20,157 nt of DNA. Source: an uncultured Odoribacter sp. GTDB taxonomy: Bacteria > Bacteroidota > Bacteroidia > Bacteroidales > Marinifilaceae. The notes below the pieces were generated by a model that was not told the DNA's origin, made no database searches, and saw only the letters and a program-made list of their open reading frames with translations. The stretch is taken from positions 1 through 20,157 of the forward strand of contig CAMRAP010000006.1 in NCBI GenBank assembly GCA_947039985.1, read 5' to 3'. The translations under genes and the position numbers were made by a program. Below, one piece after another: positions 1 to 6,548 of this stretch (position 1 is its first letter; each line of letters opens with the position of its first letter).

Positions 1-49
1 ACGAGATTCTCCGGAGTGACTGGAGTTCAGACGTGTGCTCTTCCGATCT
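1..49 (+). other. Illumina sequencing adapter left on the contig end (not genomic)
   Basis: Bases 1-7 match the end of the P7 flow-cell primer (ACGAGAT). Bases 8-15 (TCTCCGGA) are the reverse complement of TCCGGAGA, which I recall as i7 index D702. Bases 16-49 match the TruSeq index/read-2 primer, ending in TTCCGATCT. Genomic sequence resumes at base 50 in the middle of msrA. A plus-strand reading frame at 16-402 begins with the familiar adapter-encoded peptide MTGVQTCALPIS and then reads antisense through msrA, so it is an artefact and not a gene. Confidence 0.98.
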
Positions 50-418
50 CTCTTCGATCACTTTTCTTGCTATTTCTGCTTGTCTCTCCGTTGTGTAGAA
101 TATTTCAGAACGATACTGTGGACCGAGGTCAGGACCTTGACCATCTGCTTGGGTTGGATCATGTATCTCAAAAAAAAGTTTTAGTAGAGTCTCATAGTCT
201 GAAATCAAGGGATTGTATGTTATTTGAACCGCTTCGGCGTGACCCGTTGTTTTGGTACAAATTTGTTCATAGCTTGGATCTTTTAGTGCTCCGCCAATGT
301 AACCAGAAACAACACTCAGAACACCAGCTTGCTGTTGCATCAAATGCTCGACTCCCCAAAAACAGCCACCTGAAAATATGGCTTGCTTCTCTTCTGTTCT
401 AAATTCTGTTGTCATCAT
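50..418 (-). CDS. msrA: Peptide-methionine (S)-S-oxide reductase MsrA, partial (C-terminus lost at contig end)
   Basis: MsrA is a cytoplasmic repair enzyme that reduces methionine-S-sulfoxide in proteins and free methionine, using thioredoxin. The 123 visible codons begin MMTTEFRTEEKQ and carry the catalytic GCFWG motif at residues 18-22 (nucleophile Cys19). The family signatures GYIGG (40-44), TGHAEAV (58-64), HDPT (86-89) and QGPDLGPQYRS (94-104) follow. The frame is open from 418 to the adapter junction at base 50, so the last third or so, including any resolving cysteine, is missing. ATG codons lie at both 418 and 415, and either could be the start. It sits 21 nt downstream of the adenine deaminase gene and is probably the last visible gene of that operon. 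The family call is secure; only the missing end is unknown. Confidence 0.93.
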
Positions 419-439
419 TTCTTGTTTTGAGTAAAGGGA

Positions 440-2059
440 TTAAACAAATAGCTCTATAAGTGAGAAACGATCACCGTCAAACAATCCCTTGTCACTCAAT
501 TTTATCGATGGAATAACCAGTAGTCCCATAAATGAGAGAGTCATCTGAAGCGAGTTTAAGCTTGATCCTAATTCTAAAATATACGTTTCAATCTCTACAT
601 ATGTTTTGCTAATCTCCGCCACAGATAGAGGGCTCATAATGCCAGCAATAGGCAATGCAAGTGTTTTCATCTGTTCTTTATGGCAAGCAACAAAACCTCC
701 TTTGTGGTGAATTACTTGATTAATTGCCTTTAAAATGTCTTTATCCGATACGCCTATGGCAATAATATTGTGACTGTCGTGCATAATACTTTGTGCAACG
801 GCTCCTTTCTTCAGTCCTGAACCTTTAAAAAAGCCAATGGATGGGGGCGTATTTCCGTATCTATTGACCACCACTAATTTAAGGATATCTTGATCTACAT
901 CAGACGCAACACATCCATTGATGATCTTAGGGGTGTGCAACTCCTCTTGTGTGATTAATTGCCCATCTGTACAGCAGATCACTCTGATTTTTTCCTCTTT
1001 TTGCTCCACACTTAGATCATTATCCGTGATAGGAGTACGTTTGAAGTTGTTGATGTTGGCTGGTTTGCCTCTTTTGATAAAGCTCGTTGTGCCATCGTAG
1101 ACACAATCTCCTTTTATATAGGTGGATTGGATGTTAAAATCGTTTAGATTGTCTACTGTGACAAAATCAGCCGAATCTCCCACTTGCAACATACCAATAG
1201 GTATATTATAATGTTTCGCCGGATTGAGAGAGGCGGTTCTTAGTATGTCATAAATATTATAGCCAAGTGCAATTGAACGTTTTATTGCACCATTGATATG
1301 GCGTTGATATATTGTGTTTGGGTGTATATCATCCGAGCAAAACATGGTAAATTCAGGGTGTTCGCTAATCAAGGGGTGGAGTGCCTCGTAATTTCGTCCA
1401 GCACTGCCTTCTCTGATTTGAACGTACATGCCTTTTTCAGCTCTTTCACGTCCCTCTTCCAGCGTACATGCTTCGTGGTCTGTGGATATACCACAATTAA
1501 TATATTGGCTAAGGCTGTCACCTAAACCGCAAGGGTAGTGCCCATCAATGGGTTTTTCGACCTTTTTTGAAGCGTTGATTTTATCTGTACACTCTTTGTC
1601 GGCATTTATTACACCACCTACATTCATCATCTCCGCCAAAAAGTGGATGTCATCCCGCTTCATTAAGTCGGCTGTTTGCTCGGCACTAATGATCGCACCA
1701 GAAGTCTCAAATGGCGTTGCTGGTACGGATGAAGGGAGTCCAAACCAAGTGTAAAAAGGGTTCTCCTTATTGTCGTTAATCATATAATCAATACCGTCCA
1801 CCCCCACGATATTTGCTATTTCATGTGGGTCGGCAACCACTCCAATCGTGCCATGTTGTACAGCCATCTCTGCAAAAGCAGAAGGGGTGGCCATACTACT
1901 CTCTATGTGTATATGGGCATCAATAAAACCGGGCACCATGTAGCAATCTTCCATACAATGGGTCGCTTCGATTTTAGTTATAATACGGTCAGTGATTGTC
2001 AATTCTGCACCGTAAGTGTGTTTTGACAAGATATCAACTATATTACCTTTTATCTTCAT
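440..2059 (-). CDS. ade: Adenine deaminase (amidohydrolase family)
   Basis: Ade hydrolyses adenine to hypoxanthine and ammonia in the cytoplasm (purine salvage, EC 3.5.4.2). The 539-residue protein shows the amidohydrolase metal-site motif PGFIDAHIHIESS (43-55), then DPHE (77-80), DGH (172-174), STDHE (192-196) and CSDDIHP (241-247), in the order usual for the Ade/AdeC family. A C-terminal HHKGGF segment, also usual for this family, follows. Length is slightly under the common 550-600 residues but both ends look complete. The start ATG lies 17 nt inside the 3' end of the upstream EamA permease gene, which suggests translational coupling; the permease could move a purine or ammonia-linked metabolite, but nothing shows its substrate. 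No purine riboswitch was seen, consistent with its internal operon position. Confidence 0.93.
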   Translation of the reverse strand: MKIKGNIVDILSKHTYGAELTITDRIITKIEATHCMEDCYMVPGFIDAHIHIESSMATPSAFAEMAVQHGTIGVVADPHEIANIVGVDGIDYMINDNKENPFYTWFGLPSSVPATPFETSGAIISAEQTADLMKRDDIHFLAEMMNVGGVINADKECTDKINASKKVEKPIDGHYPCGLGDSLSQYINCGISTDHEACTLEEGRERAEKGMYVQIREGSAGRNYEALHPLISEHPEFTMFCSDDIHPNTIYQRHINGAIKRSIALGYNIYDILRTASLNPAKHYNIPIGMLQVGDSADFVTVDNLNDFNIQSTYIKGDCVYDGTTSFIKRGKPANINNFKRTPITDNDLSVEQKEEKIRVICCTDGQLITQEELHTPKIINGCVASDVDQDILKLVVVNRYGNTPPSIGFFKGSGLKKGAVAQSIMHDSHNIIAIGVSDKDILKAINQVIHHKGGFVACHKEQMKTLALPIAGIMSPLSVAEISKTYVEIETYILELGSSLNSLQMTLSFMGLLVIPSIKLSDKGLFDGDRFSLIELFV

Positions 2060-2948
2060 GTGCTTTTTTTATGGGTAGTTGAAATATAAGTAGGGCTATT
2101 GTGATTGTAATAATCCCAATTAAAGAGGATTTATCTGGATATTCATTGGGCAAAAGTAGCCAGCTTAATACACAGCCAACAATTGGAATGACAAATTTCC
2201 ACATATTCAGTTCAGAAACCTTTACACCAGGTTTTTGTAGGAGGGTGTACCACATCGAAAAGCAGGATGCAGGAATGATTGCCAGCCATATTAGTGCTGC
2301 CCAAAATTCAACGGGATAGCCTAAGCCTTTCTCGCCTTCGATAAAAAGGGAAACGATAAATAGCATTAGTCCTCCTGTGAAATTAGCAAAAGAGGTTAGT
2401 GCTACTGGCGAAATATTACTTTTGTGCTTGACTACCATGATGTTTGTAAATCCACCAATAATATTACTAACCACTAATAAAAGAATACCAATGTAGAAAG
2501 AATAGCCACTACTCATCATCTCTCCTTTGGTTAGAGAGATAAATACTACACCAGCTAATCCTATCACTATGGCAAAAATCTTTCGTAGTGTCATTCTGTC
2601 GTTAGCCAAGAGAAAATGGGCCATGATTGCAACAAATAGGGGACCTGCACCGATTATAATCGCTGCCGTTGCTCCGGGCACTTTGTCCAGTCCCATAAAG
2701 AACATCCCATATTGCATAAAAGTTTGCAGAAAGGCAAAGAGTAACATAAAACGCCAGTGTTTTATAAAACTACTGATCTTTATCTTTTGAACATAAATTA
2801 CTGGCCAGAGTAAAATCCCTGCCAATGTAAAACGCATCCCCGAAAGGCGCATCGGTTCCACGTATTCAAATCCGATTTTAGCAAAGGCAAAGGCTGTACC
2901 CCAAATGATACAAGTTAGGATTGCCACCAAGATATACTTTATTTTCAT
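2043..2948 (-). CDS. DMT superfamily permease, EamA domains (paralogue 1)
   Basis: This 301-residue inner-membrane protein has about ten hydrophobic helices arranged as two EamA repeats, as in drug/metabolite transporter exporters. The first helix (YILVAILTCIIWGTAFAF) is followed by the GMRFTLAGILL segment usual at the second helix of each repeat. Near the C-terminus KVSELNMWKFVIPIVGCVLSW matches the GLS-type DMT signature around helices 8-9. The last 17 nt overlap ade, and the start is 4 nt after the ftsE stop, so it is embedded in the operon. It resembles the permease at 5484-6395 in length, layout and several motifs. The substrate cannot be read from the sequence; candidates include amino acids, nucleobases and other small metabolites. 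Confidence 0.88.
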   Translation of the reverse strand: MKIKYILVAILTCIIWGTAFAFAKIGFEYVEPMRLSGMRFTLAGILLWPVIYVQKIKISSFIKHWRFMLLFAFLQTFMQYGMFFMGLDKVPGATAAIIIGAGPLFVAIMAHFLLANDRMTLRKIFAIVIGLAGVVFISLTKGEMMSSGYSFYIGILLLVVSNIIGGFTNIMVVKHKSNISPVALTSFANFTGGLMLFIVSLFIEGEKGLGYPVEFWAALIWLAIIPASCFSMWYTLLQKPGVKVSELNMWKFVIPIVGCVLSWLLLPNEYPDKSSLIGIITITIALLIFQLPIKKAHEDKR

Positions 2949-2952
2949 CTTC

Positions 2953-4131
2953 TTAGTCCATCAAGTCTAAGTCCATGATAGGCGAAGTGTTCTTTTTTGC
3001 TTCTTCGATCTCTTTCACCTCTTCCACTGGTTTTGGCTTTTCCTCTCTGCTTATTTTGGGTAAAGGTTTTTCTTCGTAATCAAAGGTTGTGATCTCTGGA
3101 ATCTCCAATTTTCCACTCAATGGAATTCTGTTGTATTCCTCTTCTATTGGGGTGTTTTCTTTTACAGGAGTCCTTGTTTCCTCTGGTGCTTTAATTGCCT
3201 CTACTACTTTGACTTCCTCAACTTTTTTAAGCTCTTCTACTTCTTTAACTACTTCAGGTTCTTTAATTACCTCTGGTGCCTCCACAACTTTAACTTCTTC
3301 AAGCTCATCCAGTTCCTCTAGTTCTTCAGCATTCGTGATTTCTTGTACAAAAATTTCTTCTGTATTTAGTTTTATTTCCTCTAGTTGAGGAGCTTCAACT
3401 TGAGCTGCCAAATCACCCTCAGTCTCGCCTTTAGTATCCGAACAATCACAAGCTAATGGGGATGTTTTGTCTACTATTTCTCCATTTTCGCAACAAAGGA
3501 TACGTCCTGGATATTTTTTGATAAGGTCATATTGGTGAGTGGCAATAATAACTGTTTTTCCTGTATCGCAAATATCTTTTAAAAGCTCAATTAGGCGATA
3601 TGATGTCTCTGGATCAATATTCCCAGTAGGCTCATCCGCAATAATCAAAGGTGGAACATTTAATAAGGCTCGTGCTAAAACGATACGTTGTTGCTCTCCA
3701 CCAGATAATTGGTGAGGCATTTTTGTTTTTTTATGGAGCATATCGACTTTCGTCAATACATTCACAATGCGTTCTTCAATCGCTTTTTTGCTTCTCCAGC
3801 CAGTGGCACGGAGTACAAATTCAAGATTACTATGCACATTTCTGTCAATCAGAAGTTTGAAATCCTGAAATACAATCCCACACTTTCGTCTTAGTAGGGG
3901 GATTTGCGATTTTTTAAGCTTCTTGAGTTGAAAGCCAGCCACCTCTGCATTTCCATACTCTAAGGGTAGTTCTGCATAAAGTGTTTTTAGGAAAGAACTT
4001 TTTCCACTTCCTACTTTTCCGATTAGATAGATGAATTCACCTTGTTTAATTTCAAGATTGATATTCTTTAGGATGGTGTTTTTTTGTTGACGAACTACAC
4101 CACCCGTCATTTTTATAATGTTTTCTGACAT
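2953..4131 (-). CDS. ftsE: FtsE-like cell-division ABC ATPase with a long acidic C-terminal tail
   Basis: The first ~222 residues form a complete ABC ATPase of the FtsE/LolD-like class: Walker A GKVGSGKS (38-45), Q-loop Gln89 in VFQD, signature LSGGE (142-146), Walker B LIIADEP (162-168) and switch His199. FtsE with FtsX couples ATP hydrolysis at the division site to peptidoglycan hydrolases. VFQDFKLL and the lack of membrane segments fit FtsE. Usual FtsE length is 220-230 residues. Here a further ~170 residues follow, very rich in Glu, Val, Lys and Pro, with a repeated EEVKVVEA block (278-284 and 305-311) and the end DLDLMD; it looks disordered. No ftsX is adjacent. It starts 9 nt after rpe. 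The ATPase class is firm; assignment to FtsE over a related ATPase is likely but not proven. Confidence 0.82.
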   Translation of the reverse strand: MSENIIKMTGGVVRQQKNTILKNINLEIKQGEFIYLIGKVGSGKSSFLKTLYAELPLEYGNAEVAGFQLKKLKKSQIPLLRRKCGIVFQDFKLLIDRNVHSNLEFVLRATGWRSKKAIEERIVNVLTKVDMLHKKTKMPHQLSGGEQQRIVLARALLNVPPLIIADEPTGNIDPETSYRLIELLKDICDTGKTVIIATHQYDLIKKYPGRILCCENGEIVDKTSPLACDCSDTKGETEGDLAAQVEAPQLEEIKLNTEEIFVQEITNAEELEELDELEEVKVVEAPEVIKEPEVVKEVEELKKVEEVKVVEAIKAPEETRTPVKENTPIEEEYNRIPLSGKLEIPEITTFDYEEKPLPKISREEKPKPVEEVKEIEEAKKNTSPIMDLDLMD

Positions 4132-4140
4132 GCTTTTTGT

Positions 4141-4824
4141 TTAATCGGTTTCAGTAGATACAGTGCTTGTGGAGGATAAACGAGATAGCTTTTCAATGGT
4201 TGACGGAGGATTTTGTGAATTAAAAACAAAACTACCTGCCACAAGTGCATCTGCTCCCGCTTCCACTAATAACTGTCCTGTTTCAAGGTTTACGCCTCCA
4301 TCCACTTCTATCAAACAGTCGCTATGCGTTTGCTCTATCAATTGTTTTAGTTTTCTGACTTTCTCAACCGCATGTGTAATAAATGATTGTCCACCAAATC
4401 CAGGGTTGACACTCATAATTAATACAAGGTCAATATCTTGAATGATATCTTCTAGCTGATTGATGGGGGTCTGTGGATTTAGTGCCACTCCCGCTTTCAT
4501 CCCCAATGCCTTAATTTGCTGAATACAGCGATGTAAATGTGTCGTAGCCTCTATATGCACGGTCAGAATATCTGCACCCGCTTTGTGAAAAGCTTCTATA
4601 TATTTTTCGGGTTGTACAATCATCAAGTGTACATCTAAGGTTTTTGTAGCCAGCTTTTTGATGTGCTCAACAATCGGTAGTCCATAGGATAAATTGGGTA
4701 CAAATGTACCATCCATAATGTCTAAGTGTATCCAATCAGCTTGGCTTTTATTCACCATTTTAACATCATCTCCTAAGTTTAGGAAATCTGCTGATAGCAT
4801 AGAAGGGGATATAATTGTACTCAT
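4141..4824 (-). CDS. rpe: Ribulose-phosphate 3-epimerase
   Basis: Rpe interconverts ribulose 5-phosphate and xylulose 5-phosphate in the pentose phosphate pathway. The 227-residue TIM-barrel protein begins MSTIISPSMLSADF. Its expected metal ligands are all present: His33 and Asp35 in HLDIMDG, His66 in DVHLMI and Asp175 in EVDGGVN. The phosphate-binding loop PGFGGQ is at 141-146. A longer in-frame start at 4893 would add 23 residues, but they overlap the upstream hexapeptide gene and lack family similarity. The ATG at 4824 lies 7 nt after that gene's stop and gives the usual N-terminus, so I chose it. A Ser/Thr-rich tail of about 14 residues follows the barrel. It is co-transcribed with the hexapeptide gene and ftsE. 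Confidence 0.95.
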   Translation of the reverse strand: MSTIISPSMLSADFLNLGDDVKMVNKSQADWIHLDIMDGTFVPNLSYGLPIVEHIKKLATKTLDVHLMIVQPEKYIEAFHKAGADILTVHIEATTHLHRCIQQIKALGMKAGVALNPQTPINQLEDIIQDIDLVLIMSVNPGFGGQSFITHAVEKVRKLKQLIEQTHSDCLIEVDGGVNLETGQLLVEAGADALVAGSFVFNSQNPPSTIEKLSRLSSTSTVSTETD

Positions 4825-4831
4825 AAATTTG

Positions 4832-5365
4832 TTATTTTGAAGTTTCTTCGTCATCGGTGTACCAGCTAGCATACATGGAGTAGGAGTTGACAATCCTTTC
4901 TACCTCATTTTTTAATAAATCTTCGCCTAACTGTTTTATCTTTTTTGCGGGAATACCTCCGTATATCCATCCCGATTCAACAATGGTACCTTTGGTTACA
5001 ACACTTCCTGCTGCAACAATGGTATTGCTCTCAATAATAGCATTATCCAATACAATTGCTCCCATACCAATCAGCACATTGTCTTTAATGGTACATCCGT
5101 GAACAACAGCGTTATGTGCTATGGATACATTGTTTCCTATGTTTGTAGGACAGGTTTGGTAGGTTGCGTGTATGGTTGCATTGTCCTGTATATTAACTTT
5201 GTTGCCTATACGGATGTAATGAACATCTCCCCGTAGTACTGCACCAAACCAGATGCTACAATCGTCACCGATTTCAACCTCTCCAATGATAGCTGCATTG
5301 TCAGCGATAAAACAATTCTTTCCCCATTTAGGGGTGTGTCCTTTTATTTTCTTTATAATAGCCAT
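4832..5365 (-). CDS. Gamma-carbonic-anhydrase-family hexapeptide protein (YrdA/PaaY-like)
   Basis: This 177-residue protein is a left-handed beta-helix of imperfect hexapeptide repeats, from about FIADNAAIIGEV (19-30) to SVVTKGTIV, followed by a helical C-terminus. The family hallmarks RGDVHYIRIG (45-54) and NIQDN are present. The three candidate zinc ligands His66, His84 and His89 lie in NATIH, SIAH and AVVHG, in the pattern of Cam-type gamma carbonic anhydrases. Homologues include carbonic anhydrases and the thioesterase PaaY, so the reaction is not settled. Upstream in-frame ATGs exist at 5428 and 5404, but a promoter at 5406-5436 places the likely transcript start near 5399, and MAIIKKIKGHTPKWG is the usual N-terminus; hence the start at 5365. 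It heads the run rpe-ftsE-eamA-ade-msrA. Confidence 0.88.
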   Translation of the reverse strand: MAIIKKIKGHTPKWGKNCFIADNAAIIGEVEIGDDCSIWFGAVLRGDVHYIRIGNKVNIQDNATIHATYQTCPTNIGNNVSIAHNAVVHGCTIKDNVLIGMGAIVLDNAIIESNTIVAAGSVVTKGTIVESGWIYGGIPAKKIKQLGEDLLKNEVERIVNSYSMYASWYTDDEETSK

Positions 5366-5405
5366 GATGTGTAAACTATAAGTTCGTGGTTCTATATCAT
5401 TCATG

Positions 5406-5436
5406 CAAATGTAGATATTCTTATTCATATCTCAAA
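5406..5436 (-). promoter_or_regulatory. Bacteroidota promoter for the hexapeptide-rpe-ftsE operon
   Basis: On the minus strand, TTTG at 5436-5433 (-33 element) and TACATTTG at 5413-5406 (-7 element, consensus TAnnTTTG) are separated by 19 nt. This predicts a transcript start near 5399 and a leader of about 34 nt before the ATG at 5365. It is one of the best promoter matches in the window and helps choose the downstream start codon of the hexapeptide gene. Confidence 0.6.
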
Positions 5437-5448
5437 AGGATGAAATAT

Positions 5449-5475
5449 CTTTTCCCCCAAGTAGGGGACAAAAAG
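5449..5475 (-). terminator. Possible hairpin terminator after the upstream EamA permease
   Basis: An imperfect inverted repeat (CTTTT-CCCC, loop AAGTA, GGGG-AAAAG on the plus strand) lies 8 nt beyond the permease stop and before the promoter of the next gene. It lacks a clean T-run on the minus strand, so it may only attenuate transcription. Confidence 0.35.
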
Positions 5476-5483
5476 AAGTAGAA

Positions 5484-6395
5484 CTATCTTTTACTTCTAA
5501 TTCGTTGCATTATATCAGCCCCTTTAAAGTATATAATCAAAGAACTGACAATGATAATCATTCCTGCCACAGTGCTGAATGTCGGGTGCTCTTCGTCAAT
5601 CATCACCCAGCTTAAAATAGCACCTAAGATAGGGTTTATTAAGCGACACATATTGAGATCACTAACTTTAGCCTCTTTCTCTTGCAGTGCCGCAAACCAG
5701 AGGCTAAAACCAAATACAGAGACTATAACCAATACAGCAAGGCAGATGTAGAACATCGACGGTTTGCCAATAAAACTGTGATATCCCTCTGTTCCAACGC
5801 CCACAGCATATAGTAACAGACCACCAAAAAACATCTGGACAGCGTTTAAAAATGCGGGATTAAGTTTTACTTTATGCTCTGAGACTAGTATTCCAGAATA
5901 CCCTTGAAAACAGATGCAGGCCAGCAGGGTTAAAATACCAGTAATACCCATCCAGTCTAATGCTTGTCCGTTGCTTCCCATGCCAATAATAAGGAATAGC
6001 CCCAGTAAACTGACAATAAGACTAATGATTTTATATCTATTTAATTTGTCGTTATTCGCAAGTAGGTGTGCCAAGAGGACATTAACCAAAGGGGTCAATC
6101 CCATGACTATTGATGAGATTGCACTACTCACTAAATCGACTCCAAAATAGAAGAGACTGTATCCCAAAAAGATATTGATAAATATCAACAGAAGAAACAA
6201 TCTTAGATTATCTAATATCTCCCTAAACATCCCCTTGTGCCAACTATAGGTAAAAAGGATCACACCAACCAGTGTAAAACGTATACCTGCAAAACTCATT
6301 GGAGGTATATCAAAACTCAATCCTATTTTAATAAATGGATTGACAATCGCCCACAATGAAGAGGCTATAATAGCATAAATAAGACCTTTTTTCAC
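5484..6395 (-). CDS. DMT superfamily permease, EamA domains (paralogue 2)
   Basis: This 303-residue membrane protein has about ten transmembrane helices in two EamA halves. It opens with MKKGLIYAIIASSLWAIVNPF, then GIRFTLVGVILF at the second helix, and carries KVSDLNMCRLINPILGAILSW near the C-terminus. Those last two segments align closely with GMRFTLAGILL and KVSELNMWKFVIPIVGCVLSW of the permease at 2043-2948, so the two are paralogues within one gene neighbourhood. It ends with a short basic tail (MQRIRSKR), as usual for a cytoplasmic end. A gap of 118 nt with a possible hairpin and a new promoter separates it from the next gene, so it may be its own transcription unit. The substrate is unknown. 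Confidence 0.87.
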   Translation of the reverse strand: MKKGLIYAIIASSLWAIVNPFIKIGLSFDIPPMSFAGIRFTLVGVILFTYSWHKGMFREILDNLRLFLLLIFINIFLGYSLFYFGVDLVSSAISSIVMGLTPLVNVLLAHLLANNDKLNRYKIISLIVSLLGLFLIIGMGSNGQALDWMGITGILTLLACICFQGYSGILVSEHKVKLNPAFLNAVQMFFGGLLLYAVGVGTEGYHSFIGKPSMFYICLAVLVIVSVFGFSLWFAALQEKEAKVSDLNMCRLINPILGAILSWVMIDEEHPTFSTVAGMIIIVSSLIIYFKGADIMQRIRSKR

Positions 6396-6422
6396 CCTTT
6401 GTTTTTATAAATAATCTAGCTG

Positions 6423-6430
6423 CAAAGATA
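6423..6430 (-). promoter_or_regulatory. Candidate -7 element for the EamA permease (5484-6395)
   Basis: TATCTTTG on the minus strand fits TAnnTTTG and would start transcription near 6416, about 20 nt before the ATG. No convincing TTTG is found 19-21 nt upstream, so the match is partial. Confidence 0.4.
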
Positions 6431-6501
6431 GTAAAAACATGTAAAAGAATTCATCCTTATTCCCTCTGATGTTCGGAGGGGATTTTCTAAAACGAGGAAG
6501 C

Positions 6502-6534
6502 TATCTTGTTTGGGCCATAAAATGGTCTGAGATA
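6502..6534 (-). terminator. Hairpin downstream of btuB, possible terminator
   Basis: An inner stem GGCCAT/ATGGTC (6513-6518 with 6522-6527, one G-T pair, AAA loop) sits within an outer TATCT/AGATA pairing (6502-6506 with 6530-6534). It begins 15 nt past the btuB stop. A second hairpin, TCCCTC/GAGGGG at 6461-6481, lies further on. Neither has a T-run on the minus strand, so termination here is only suggested by position. Confidence 0.3.
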
Positions 6535-6548
6535 AGGGACGTATTTTA

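Noticed and set aside
16..402. Plus-strand open frame beginning in the adapter
   Set aside because: Its first residues are the adapter-encoded peptide MTGVQTCALPIS and the rest is antisense to the msrA frame, which has the full family motifs.
3089..3388. Serine/threonine-rich plus-strand frame within ftsE
   Set aside because: It is the antisense of the Glu-rich tail: GAA/GAG codons read backward give TTC/CTC frames and Ser-rich low complexity. The FtsE frame is continuous and joined to an intact ATPase.
4825..4893. N-terminal extension of Rpe from the ATG at 4893
   Set aside because: It overlaps the upstream hexapeptide gene in another frame and lacks family similarity; the ATG at 4824 gives the standard Rpe N-terminus.
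5366..5428. Extension of the hexapeptide protein to the ATG at 5428
   Set aside because: The promoter at 5406-5436 overlaps it, and the canonical family start lies at 5365.
6459..6483. Hairpin TCCCTC/GAGGGG followed by TTTT on the plus strand as a terminator
   Set aside because: No plus-strand gene lies upstream and the minus strand has no T-run, so it is mentioned only as secondary structure after btuB.
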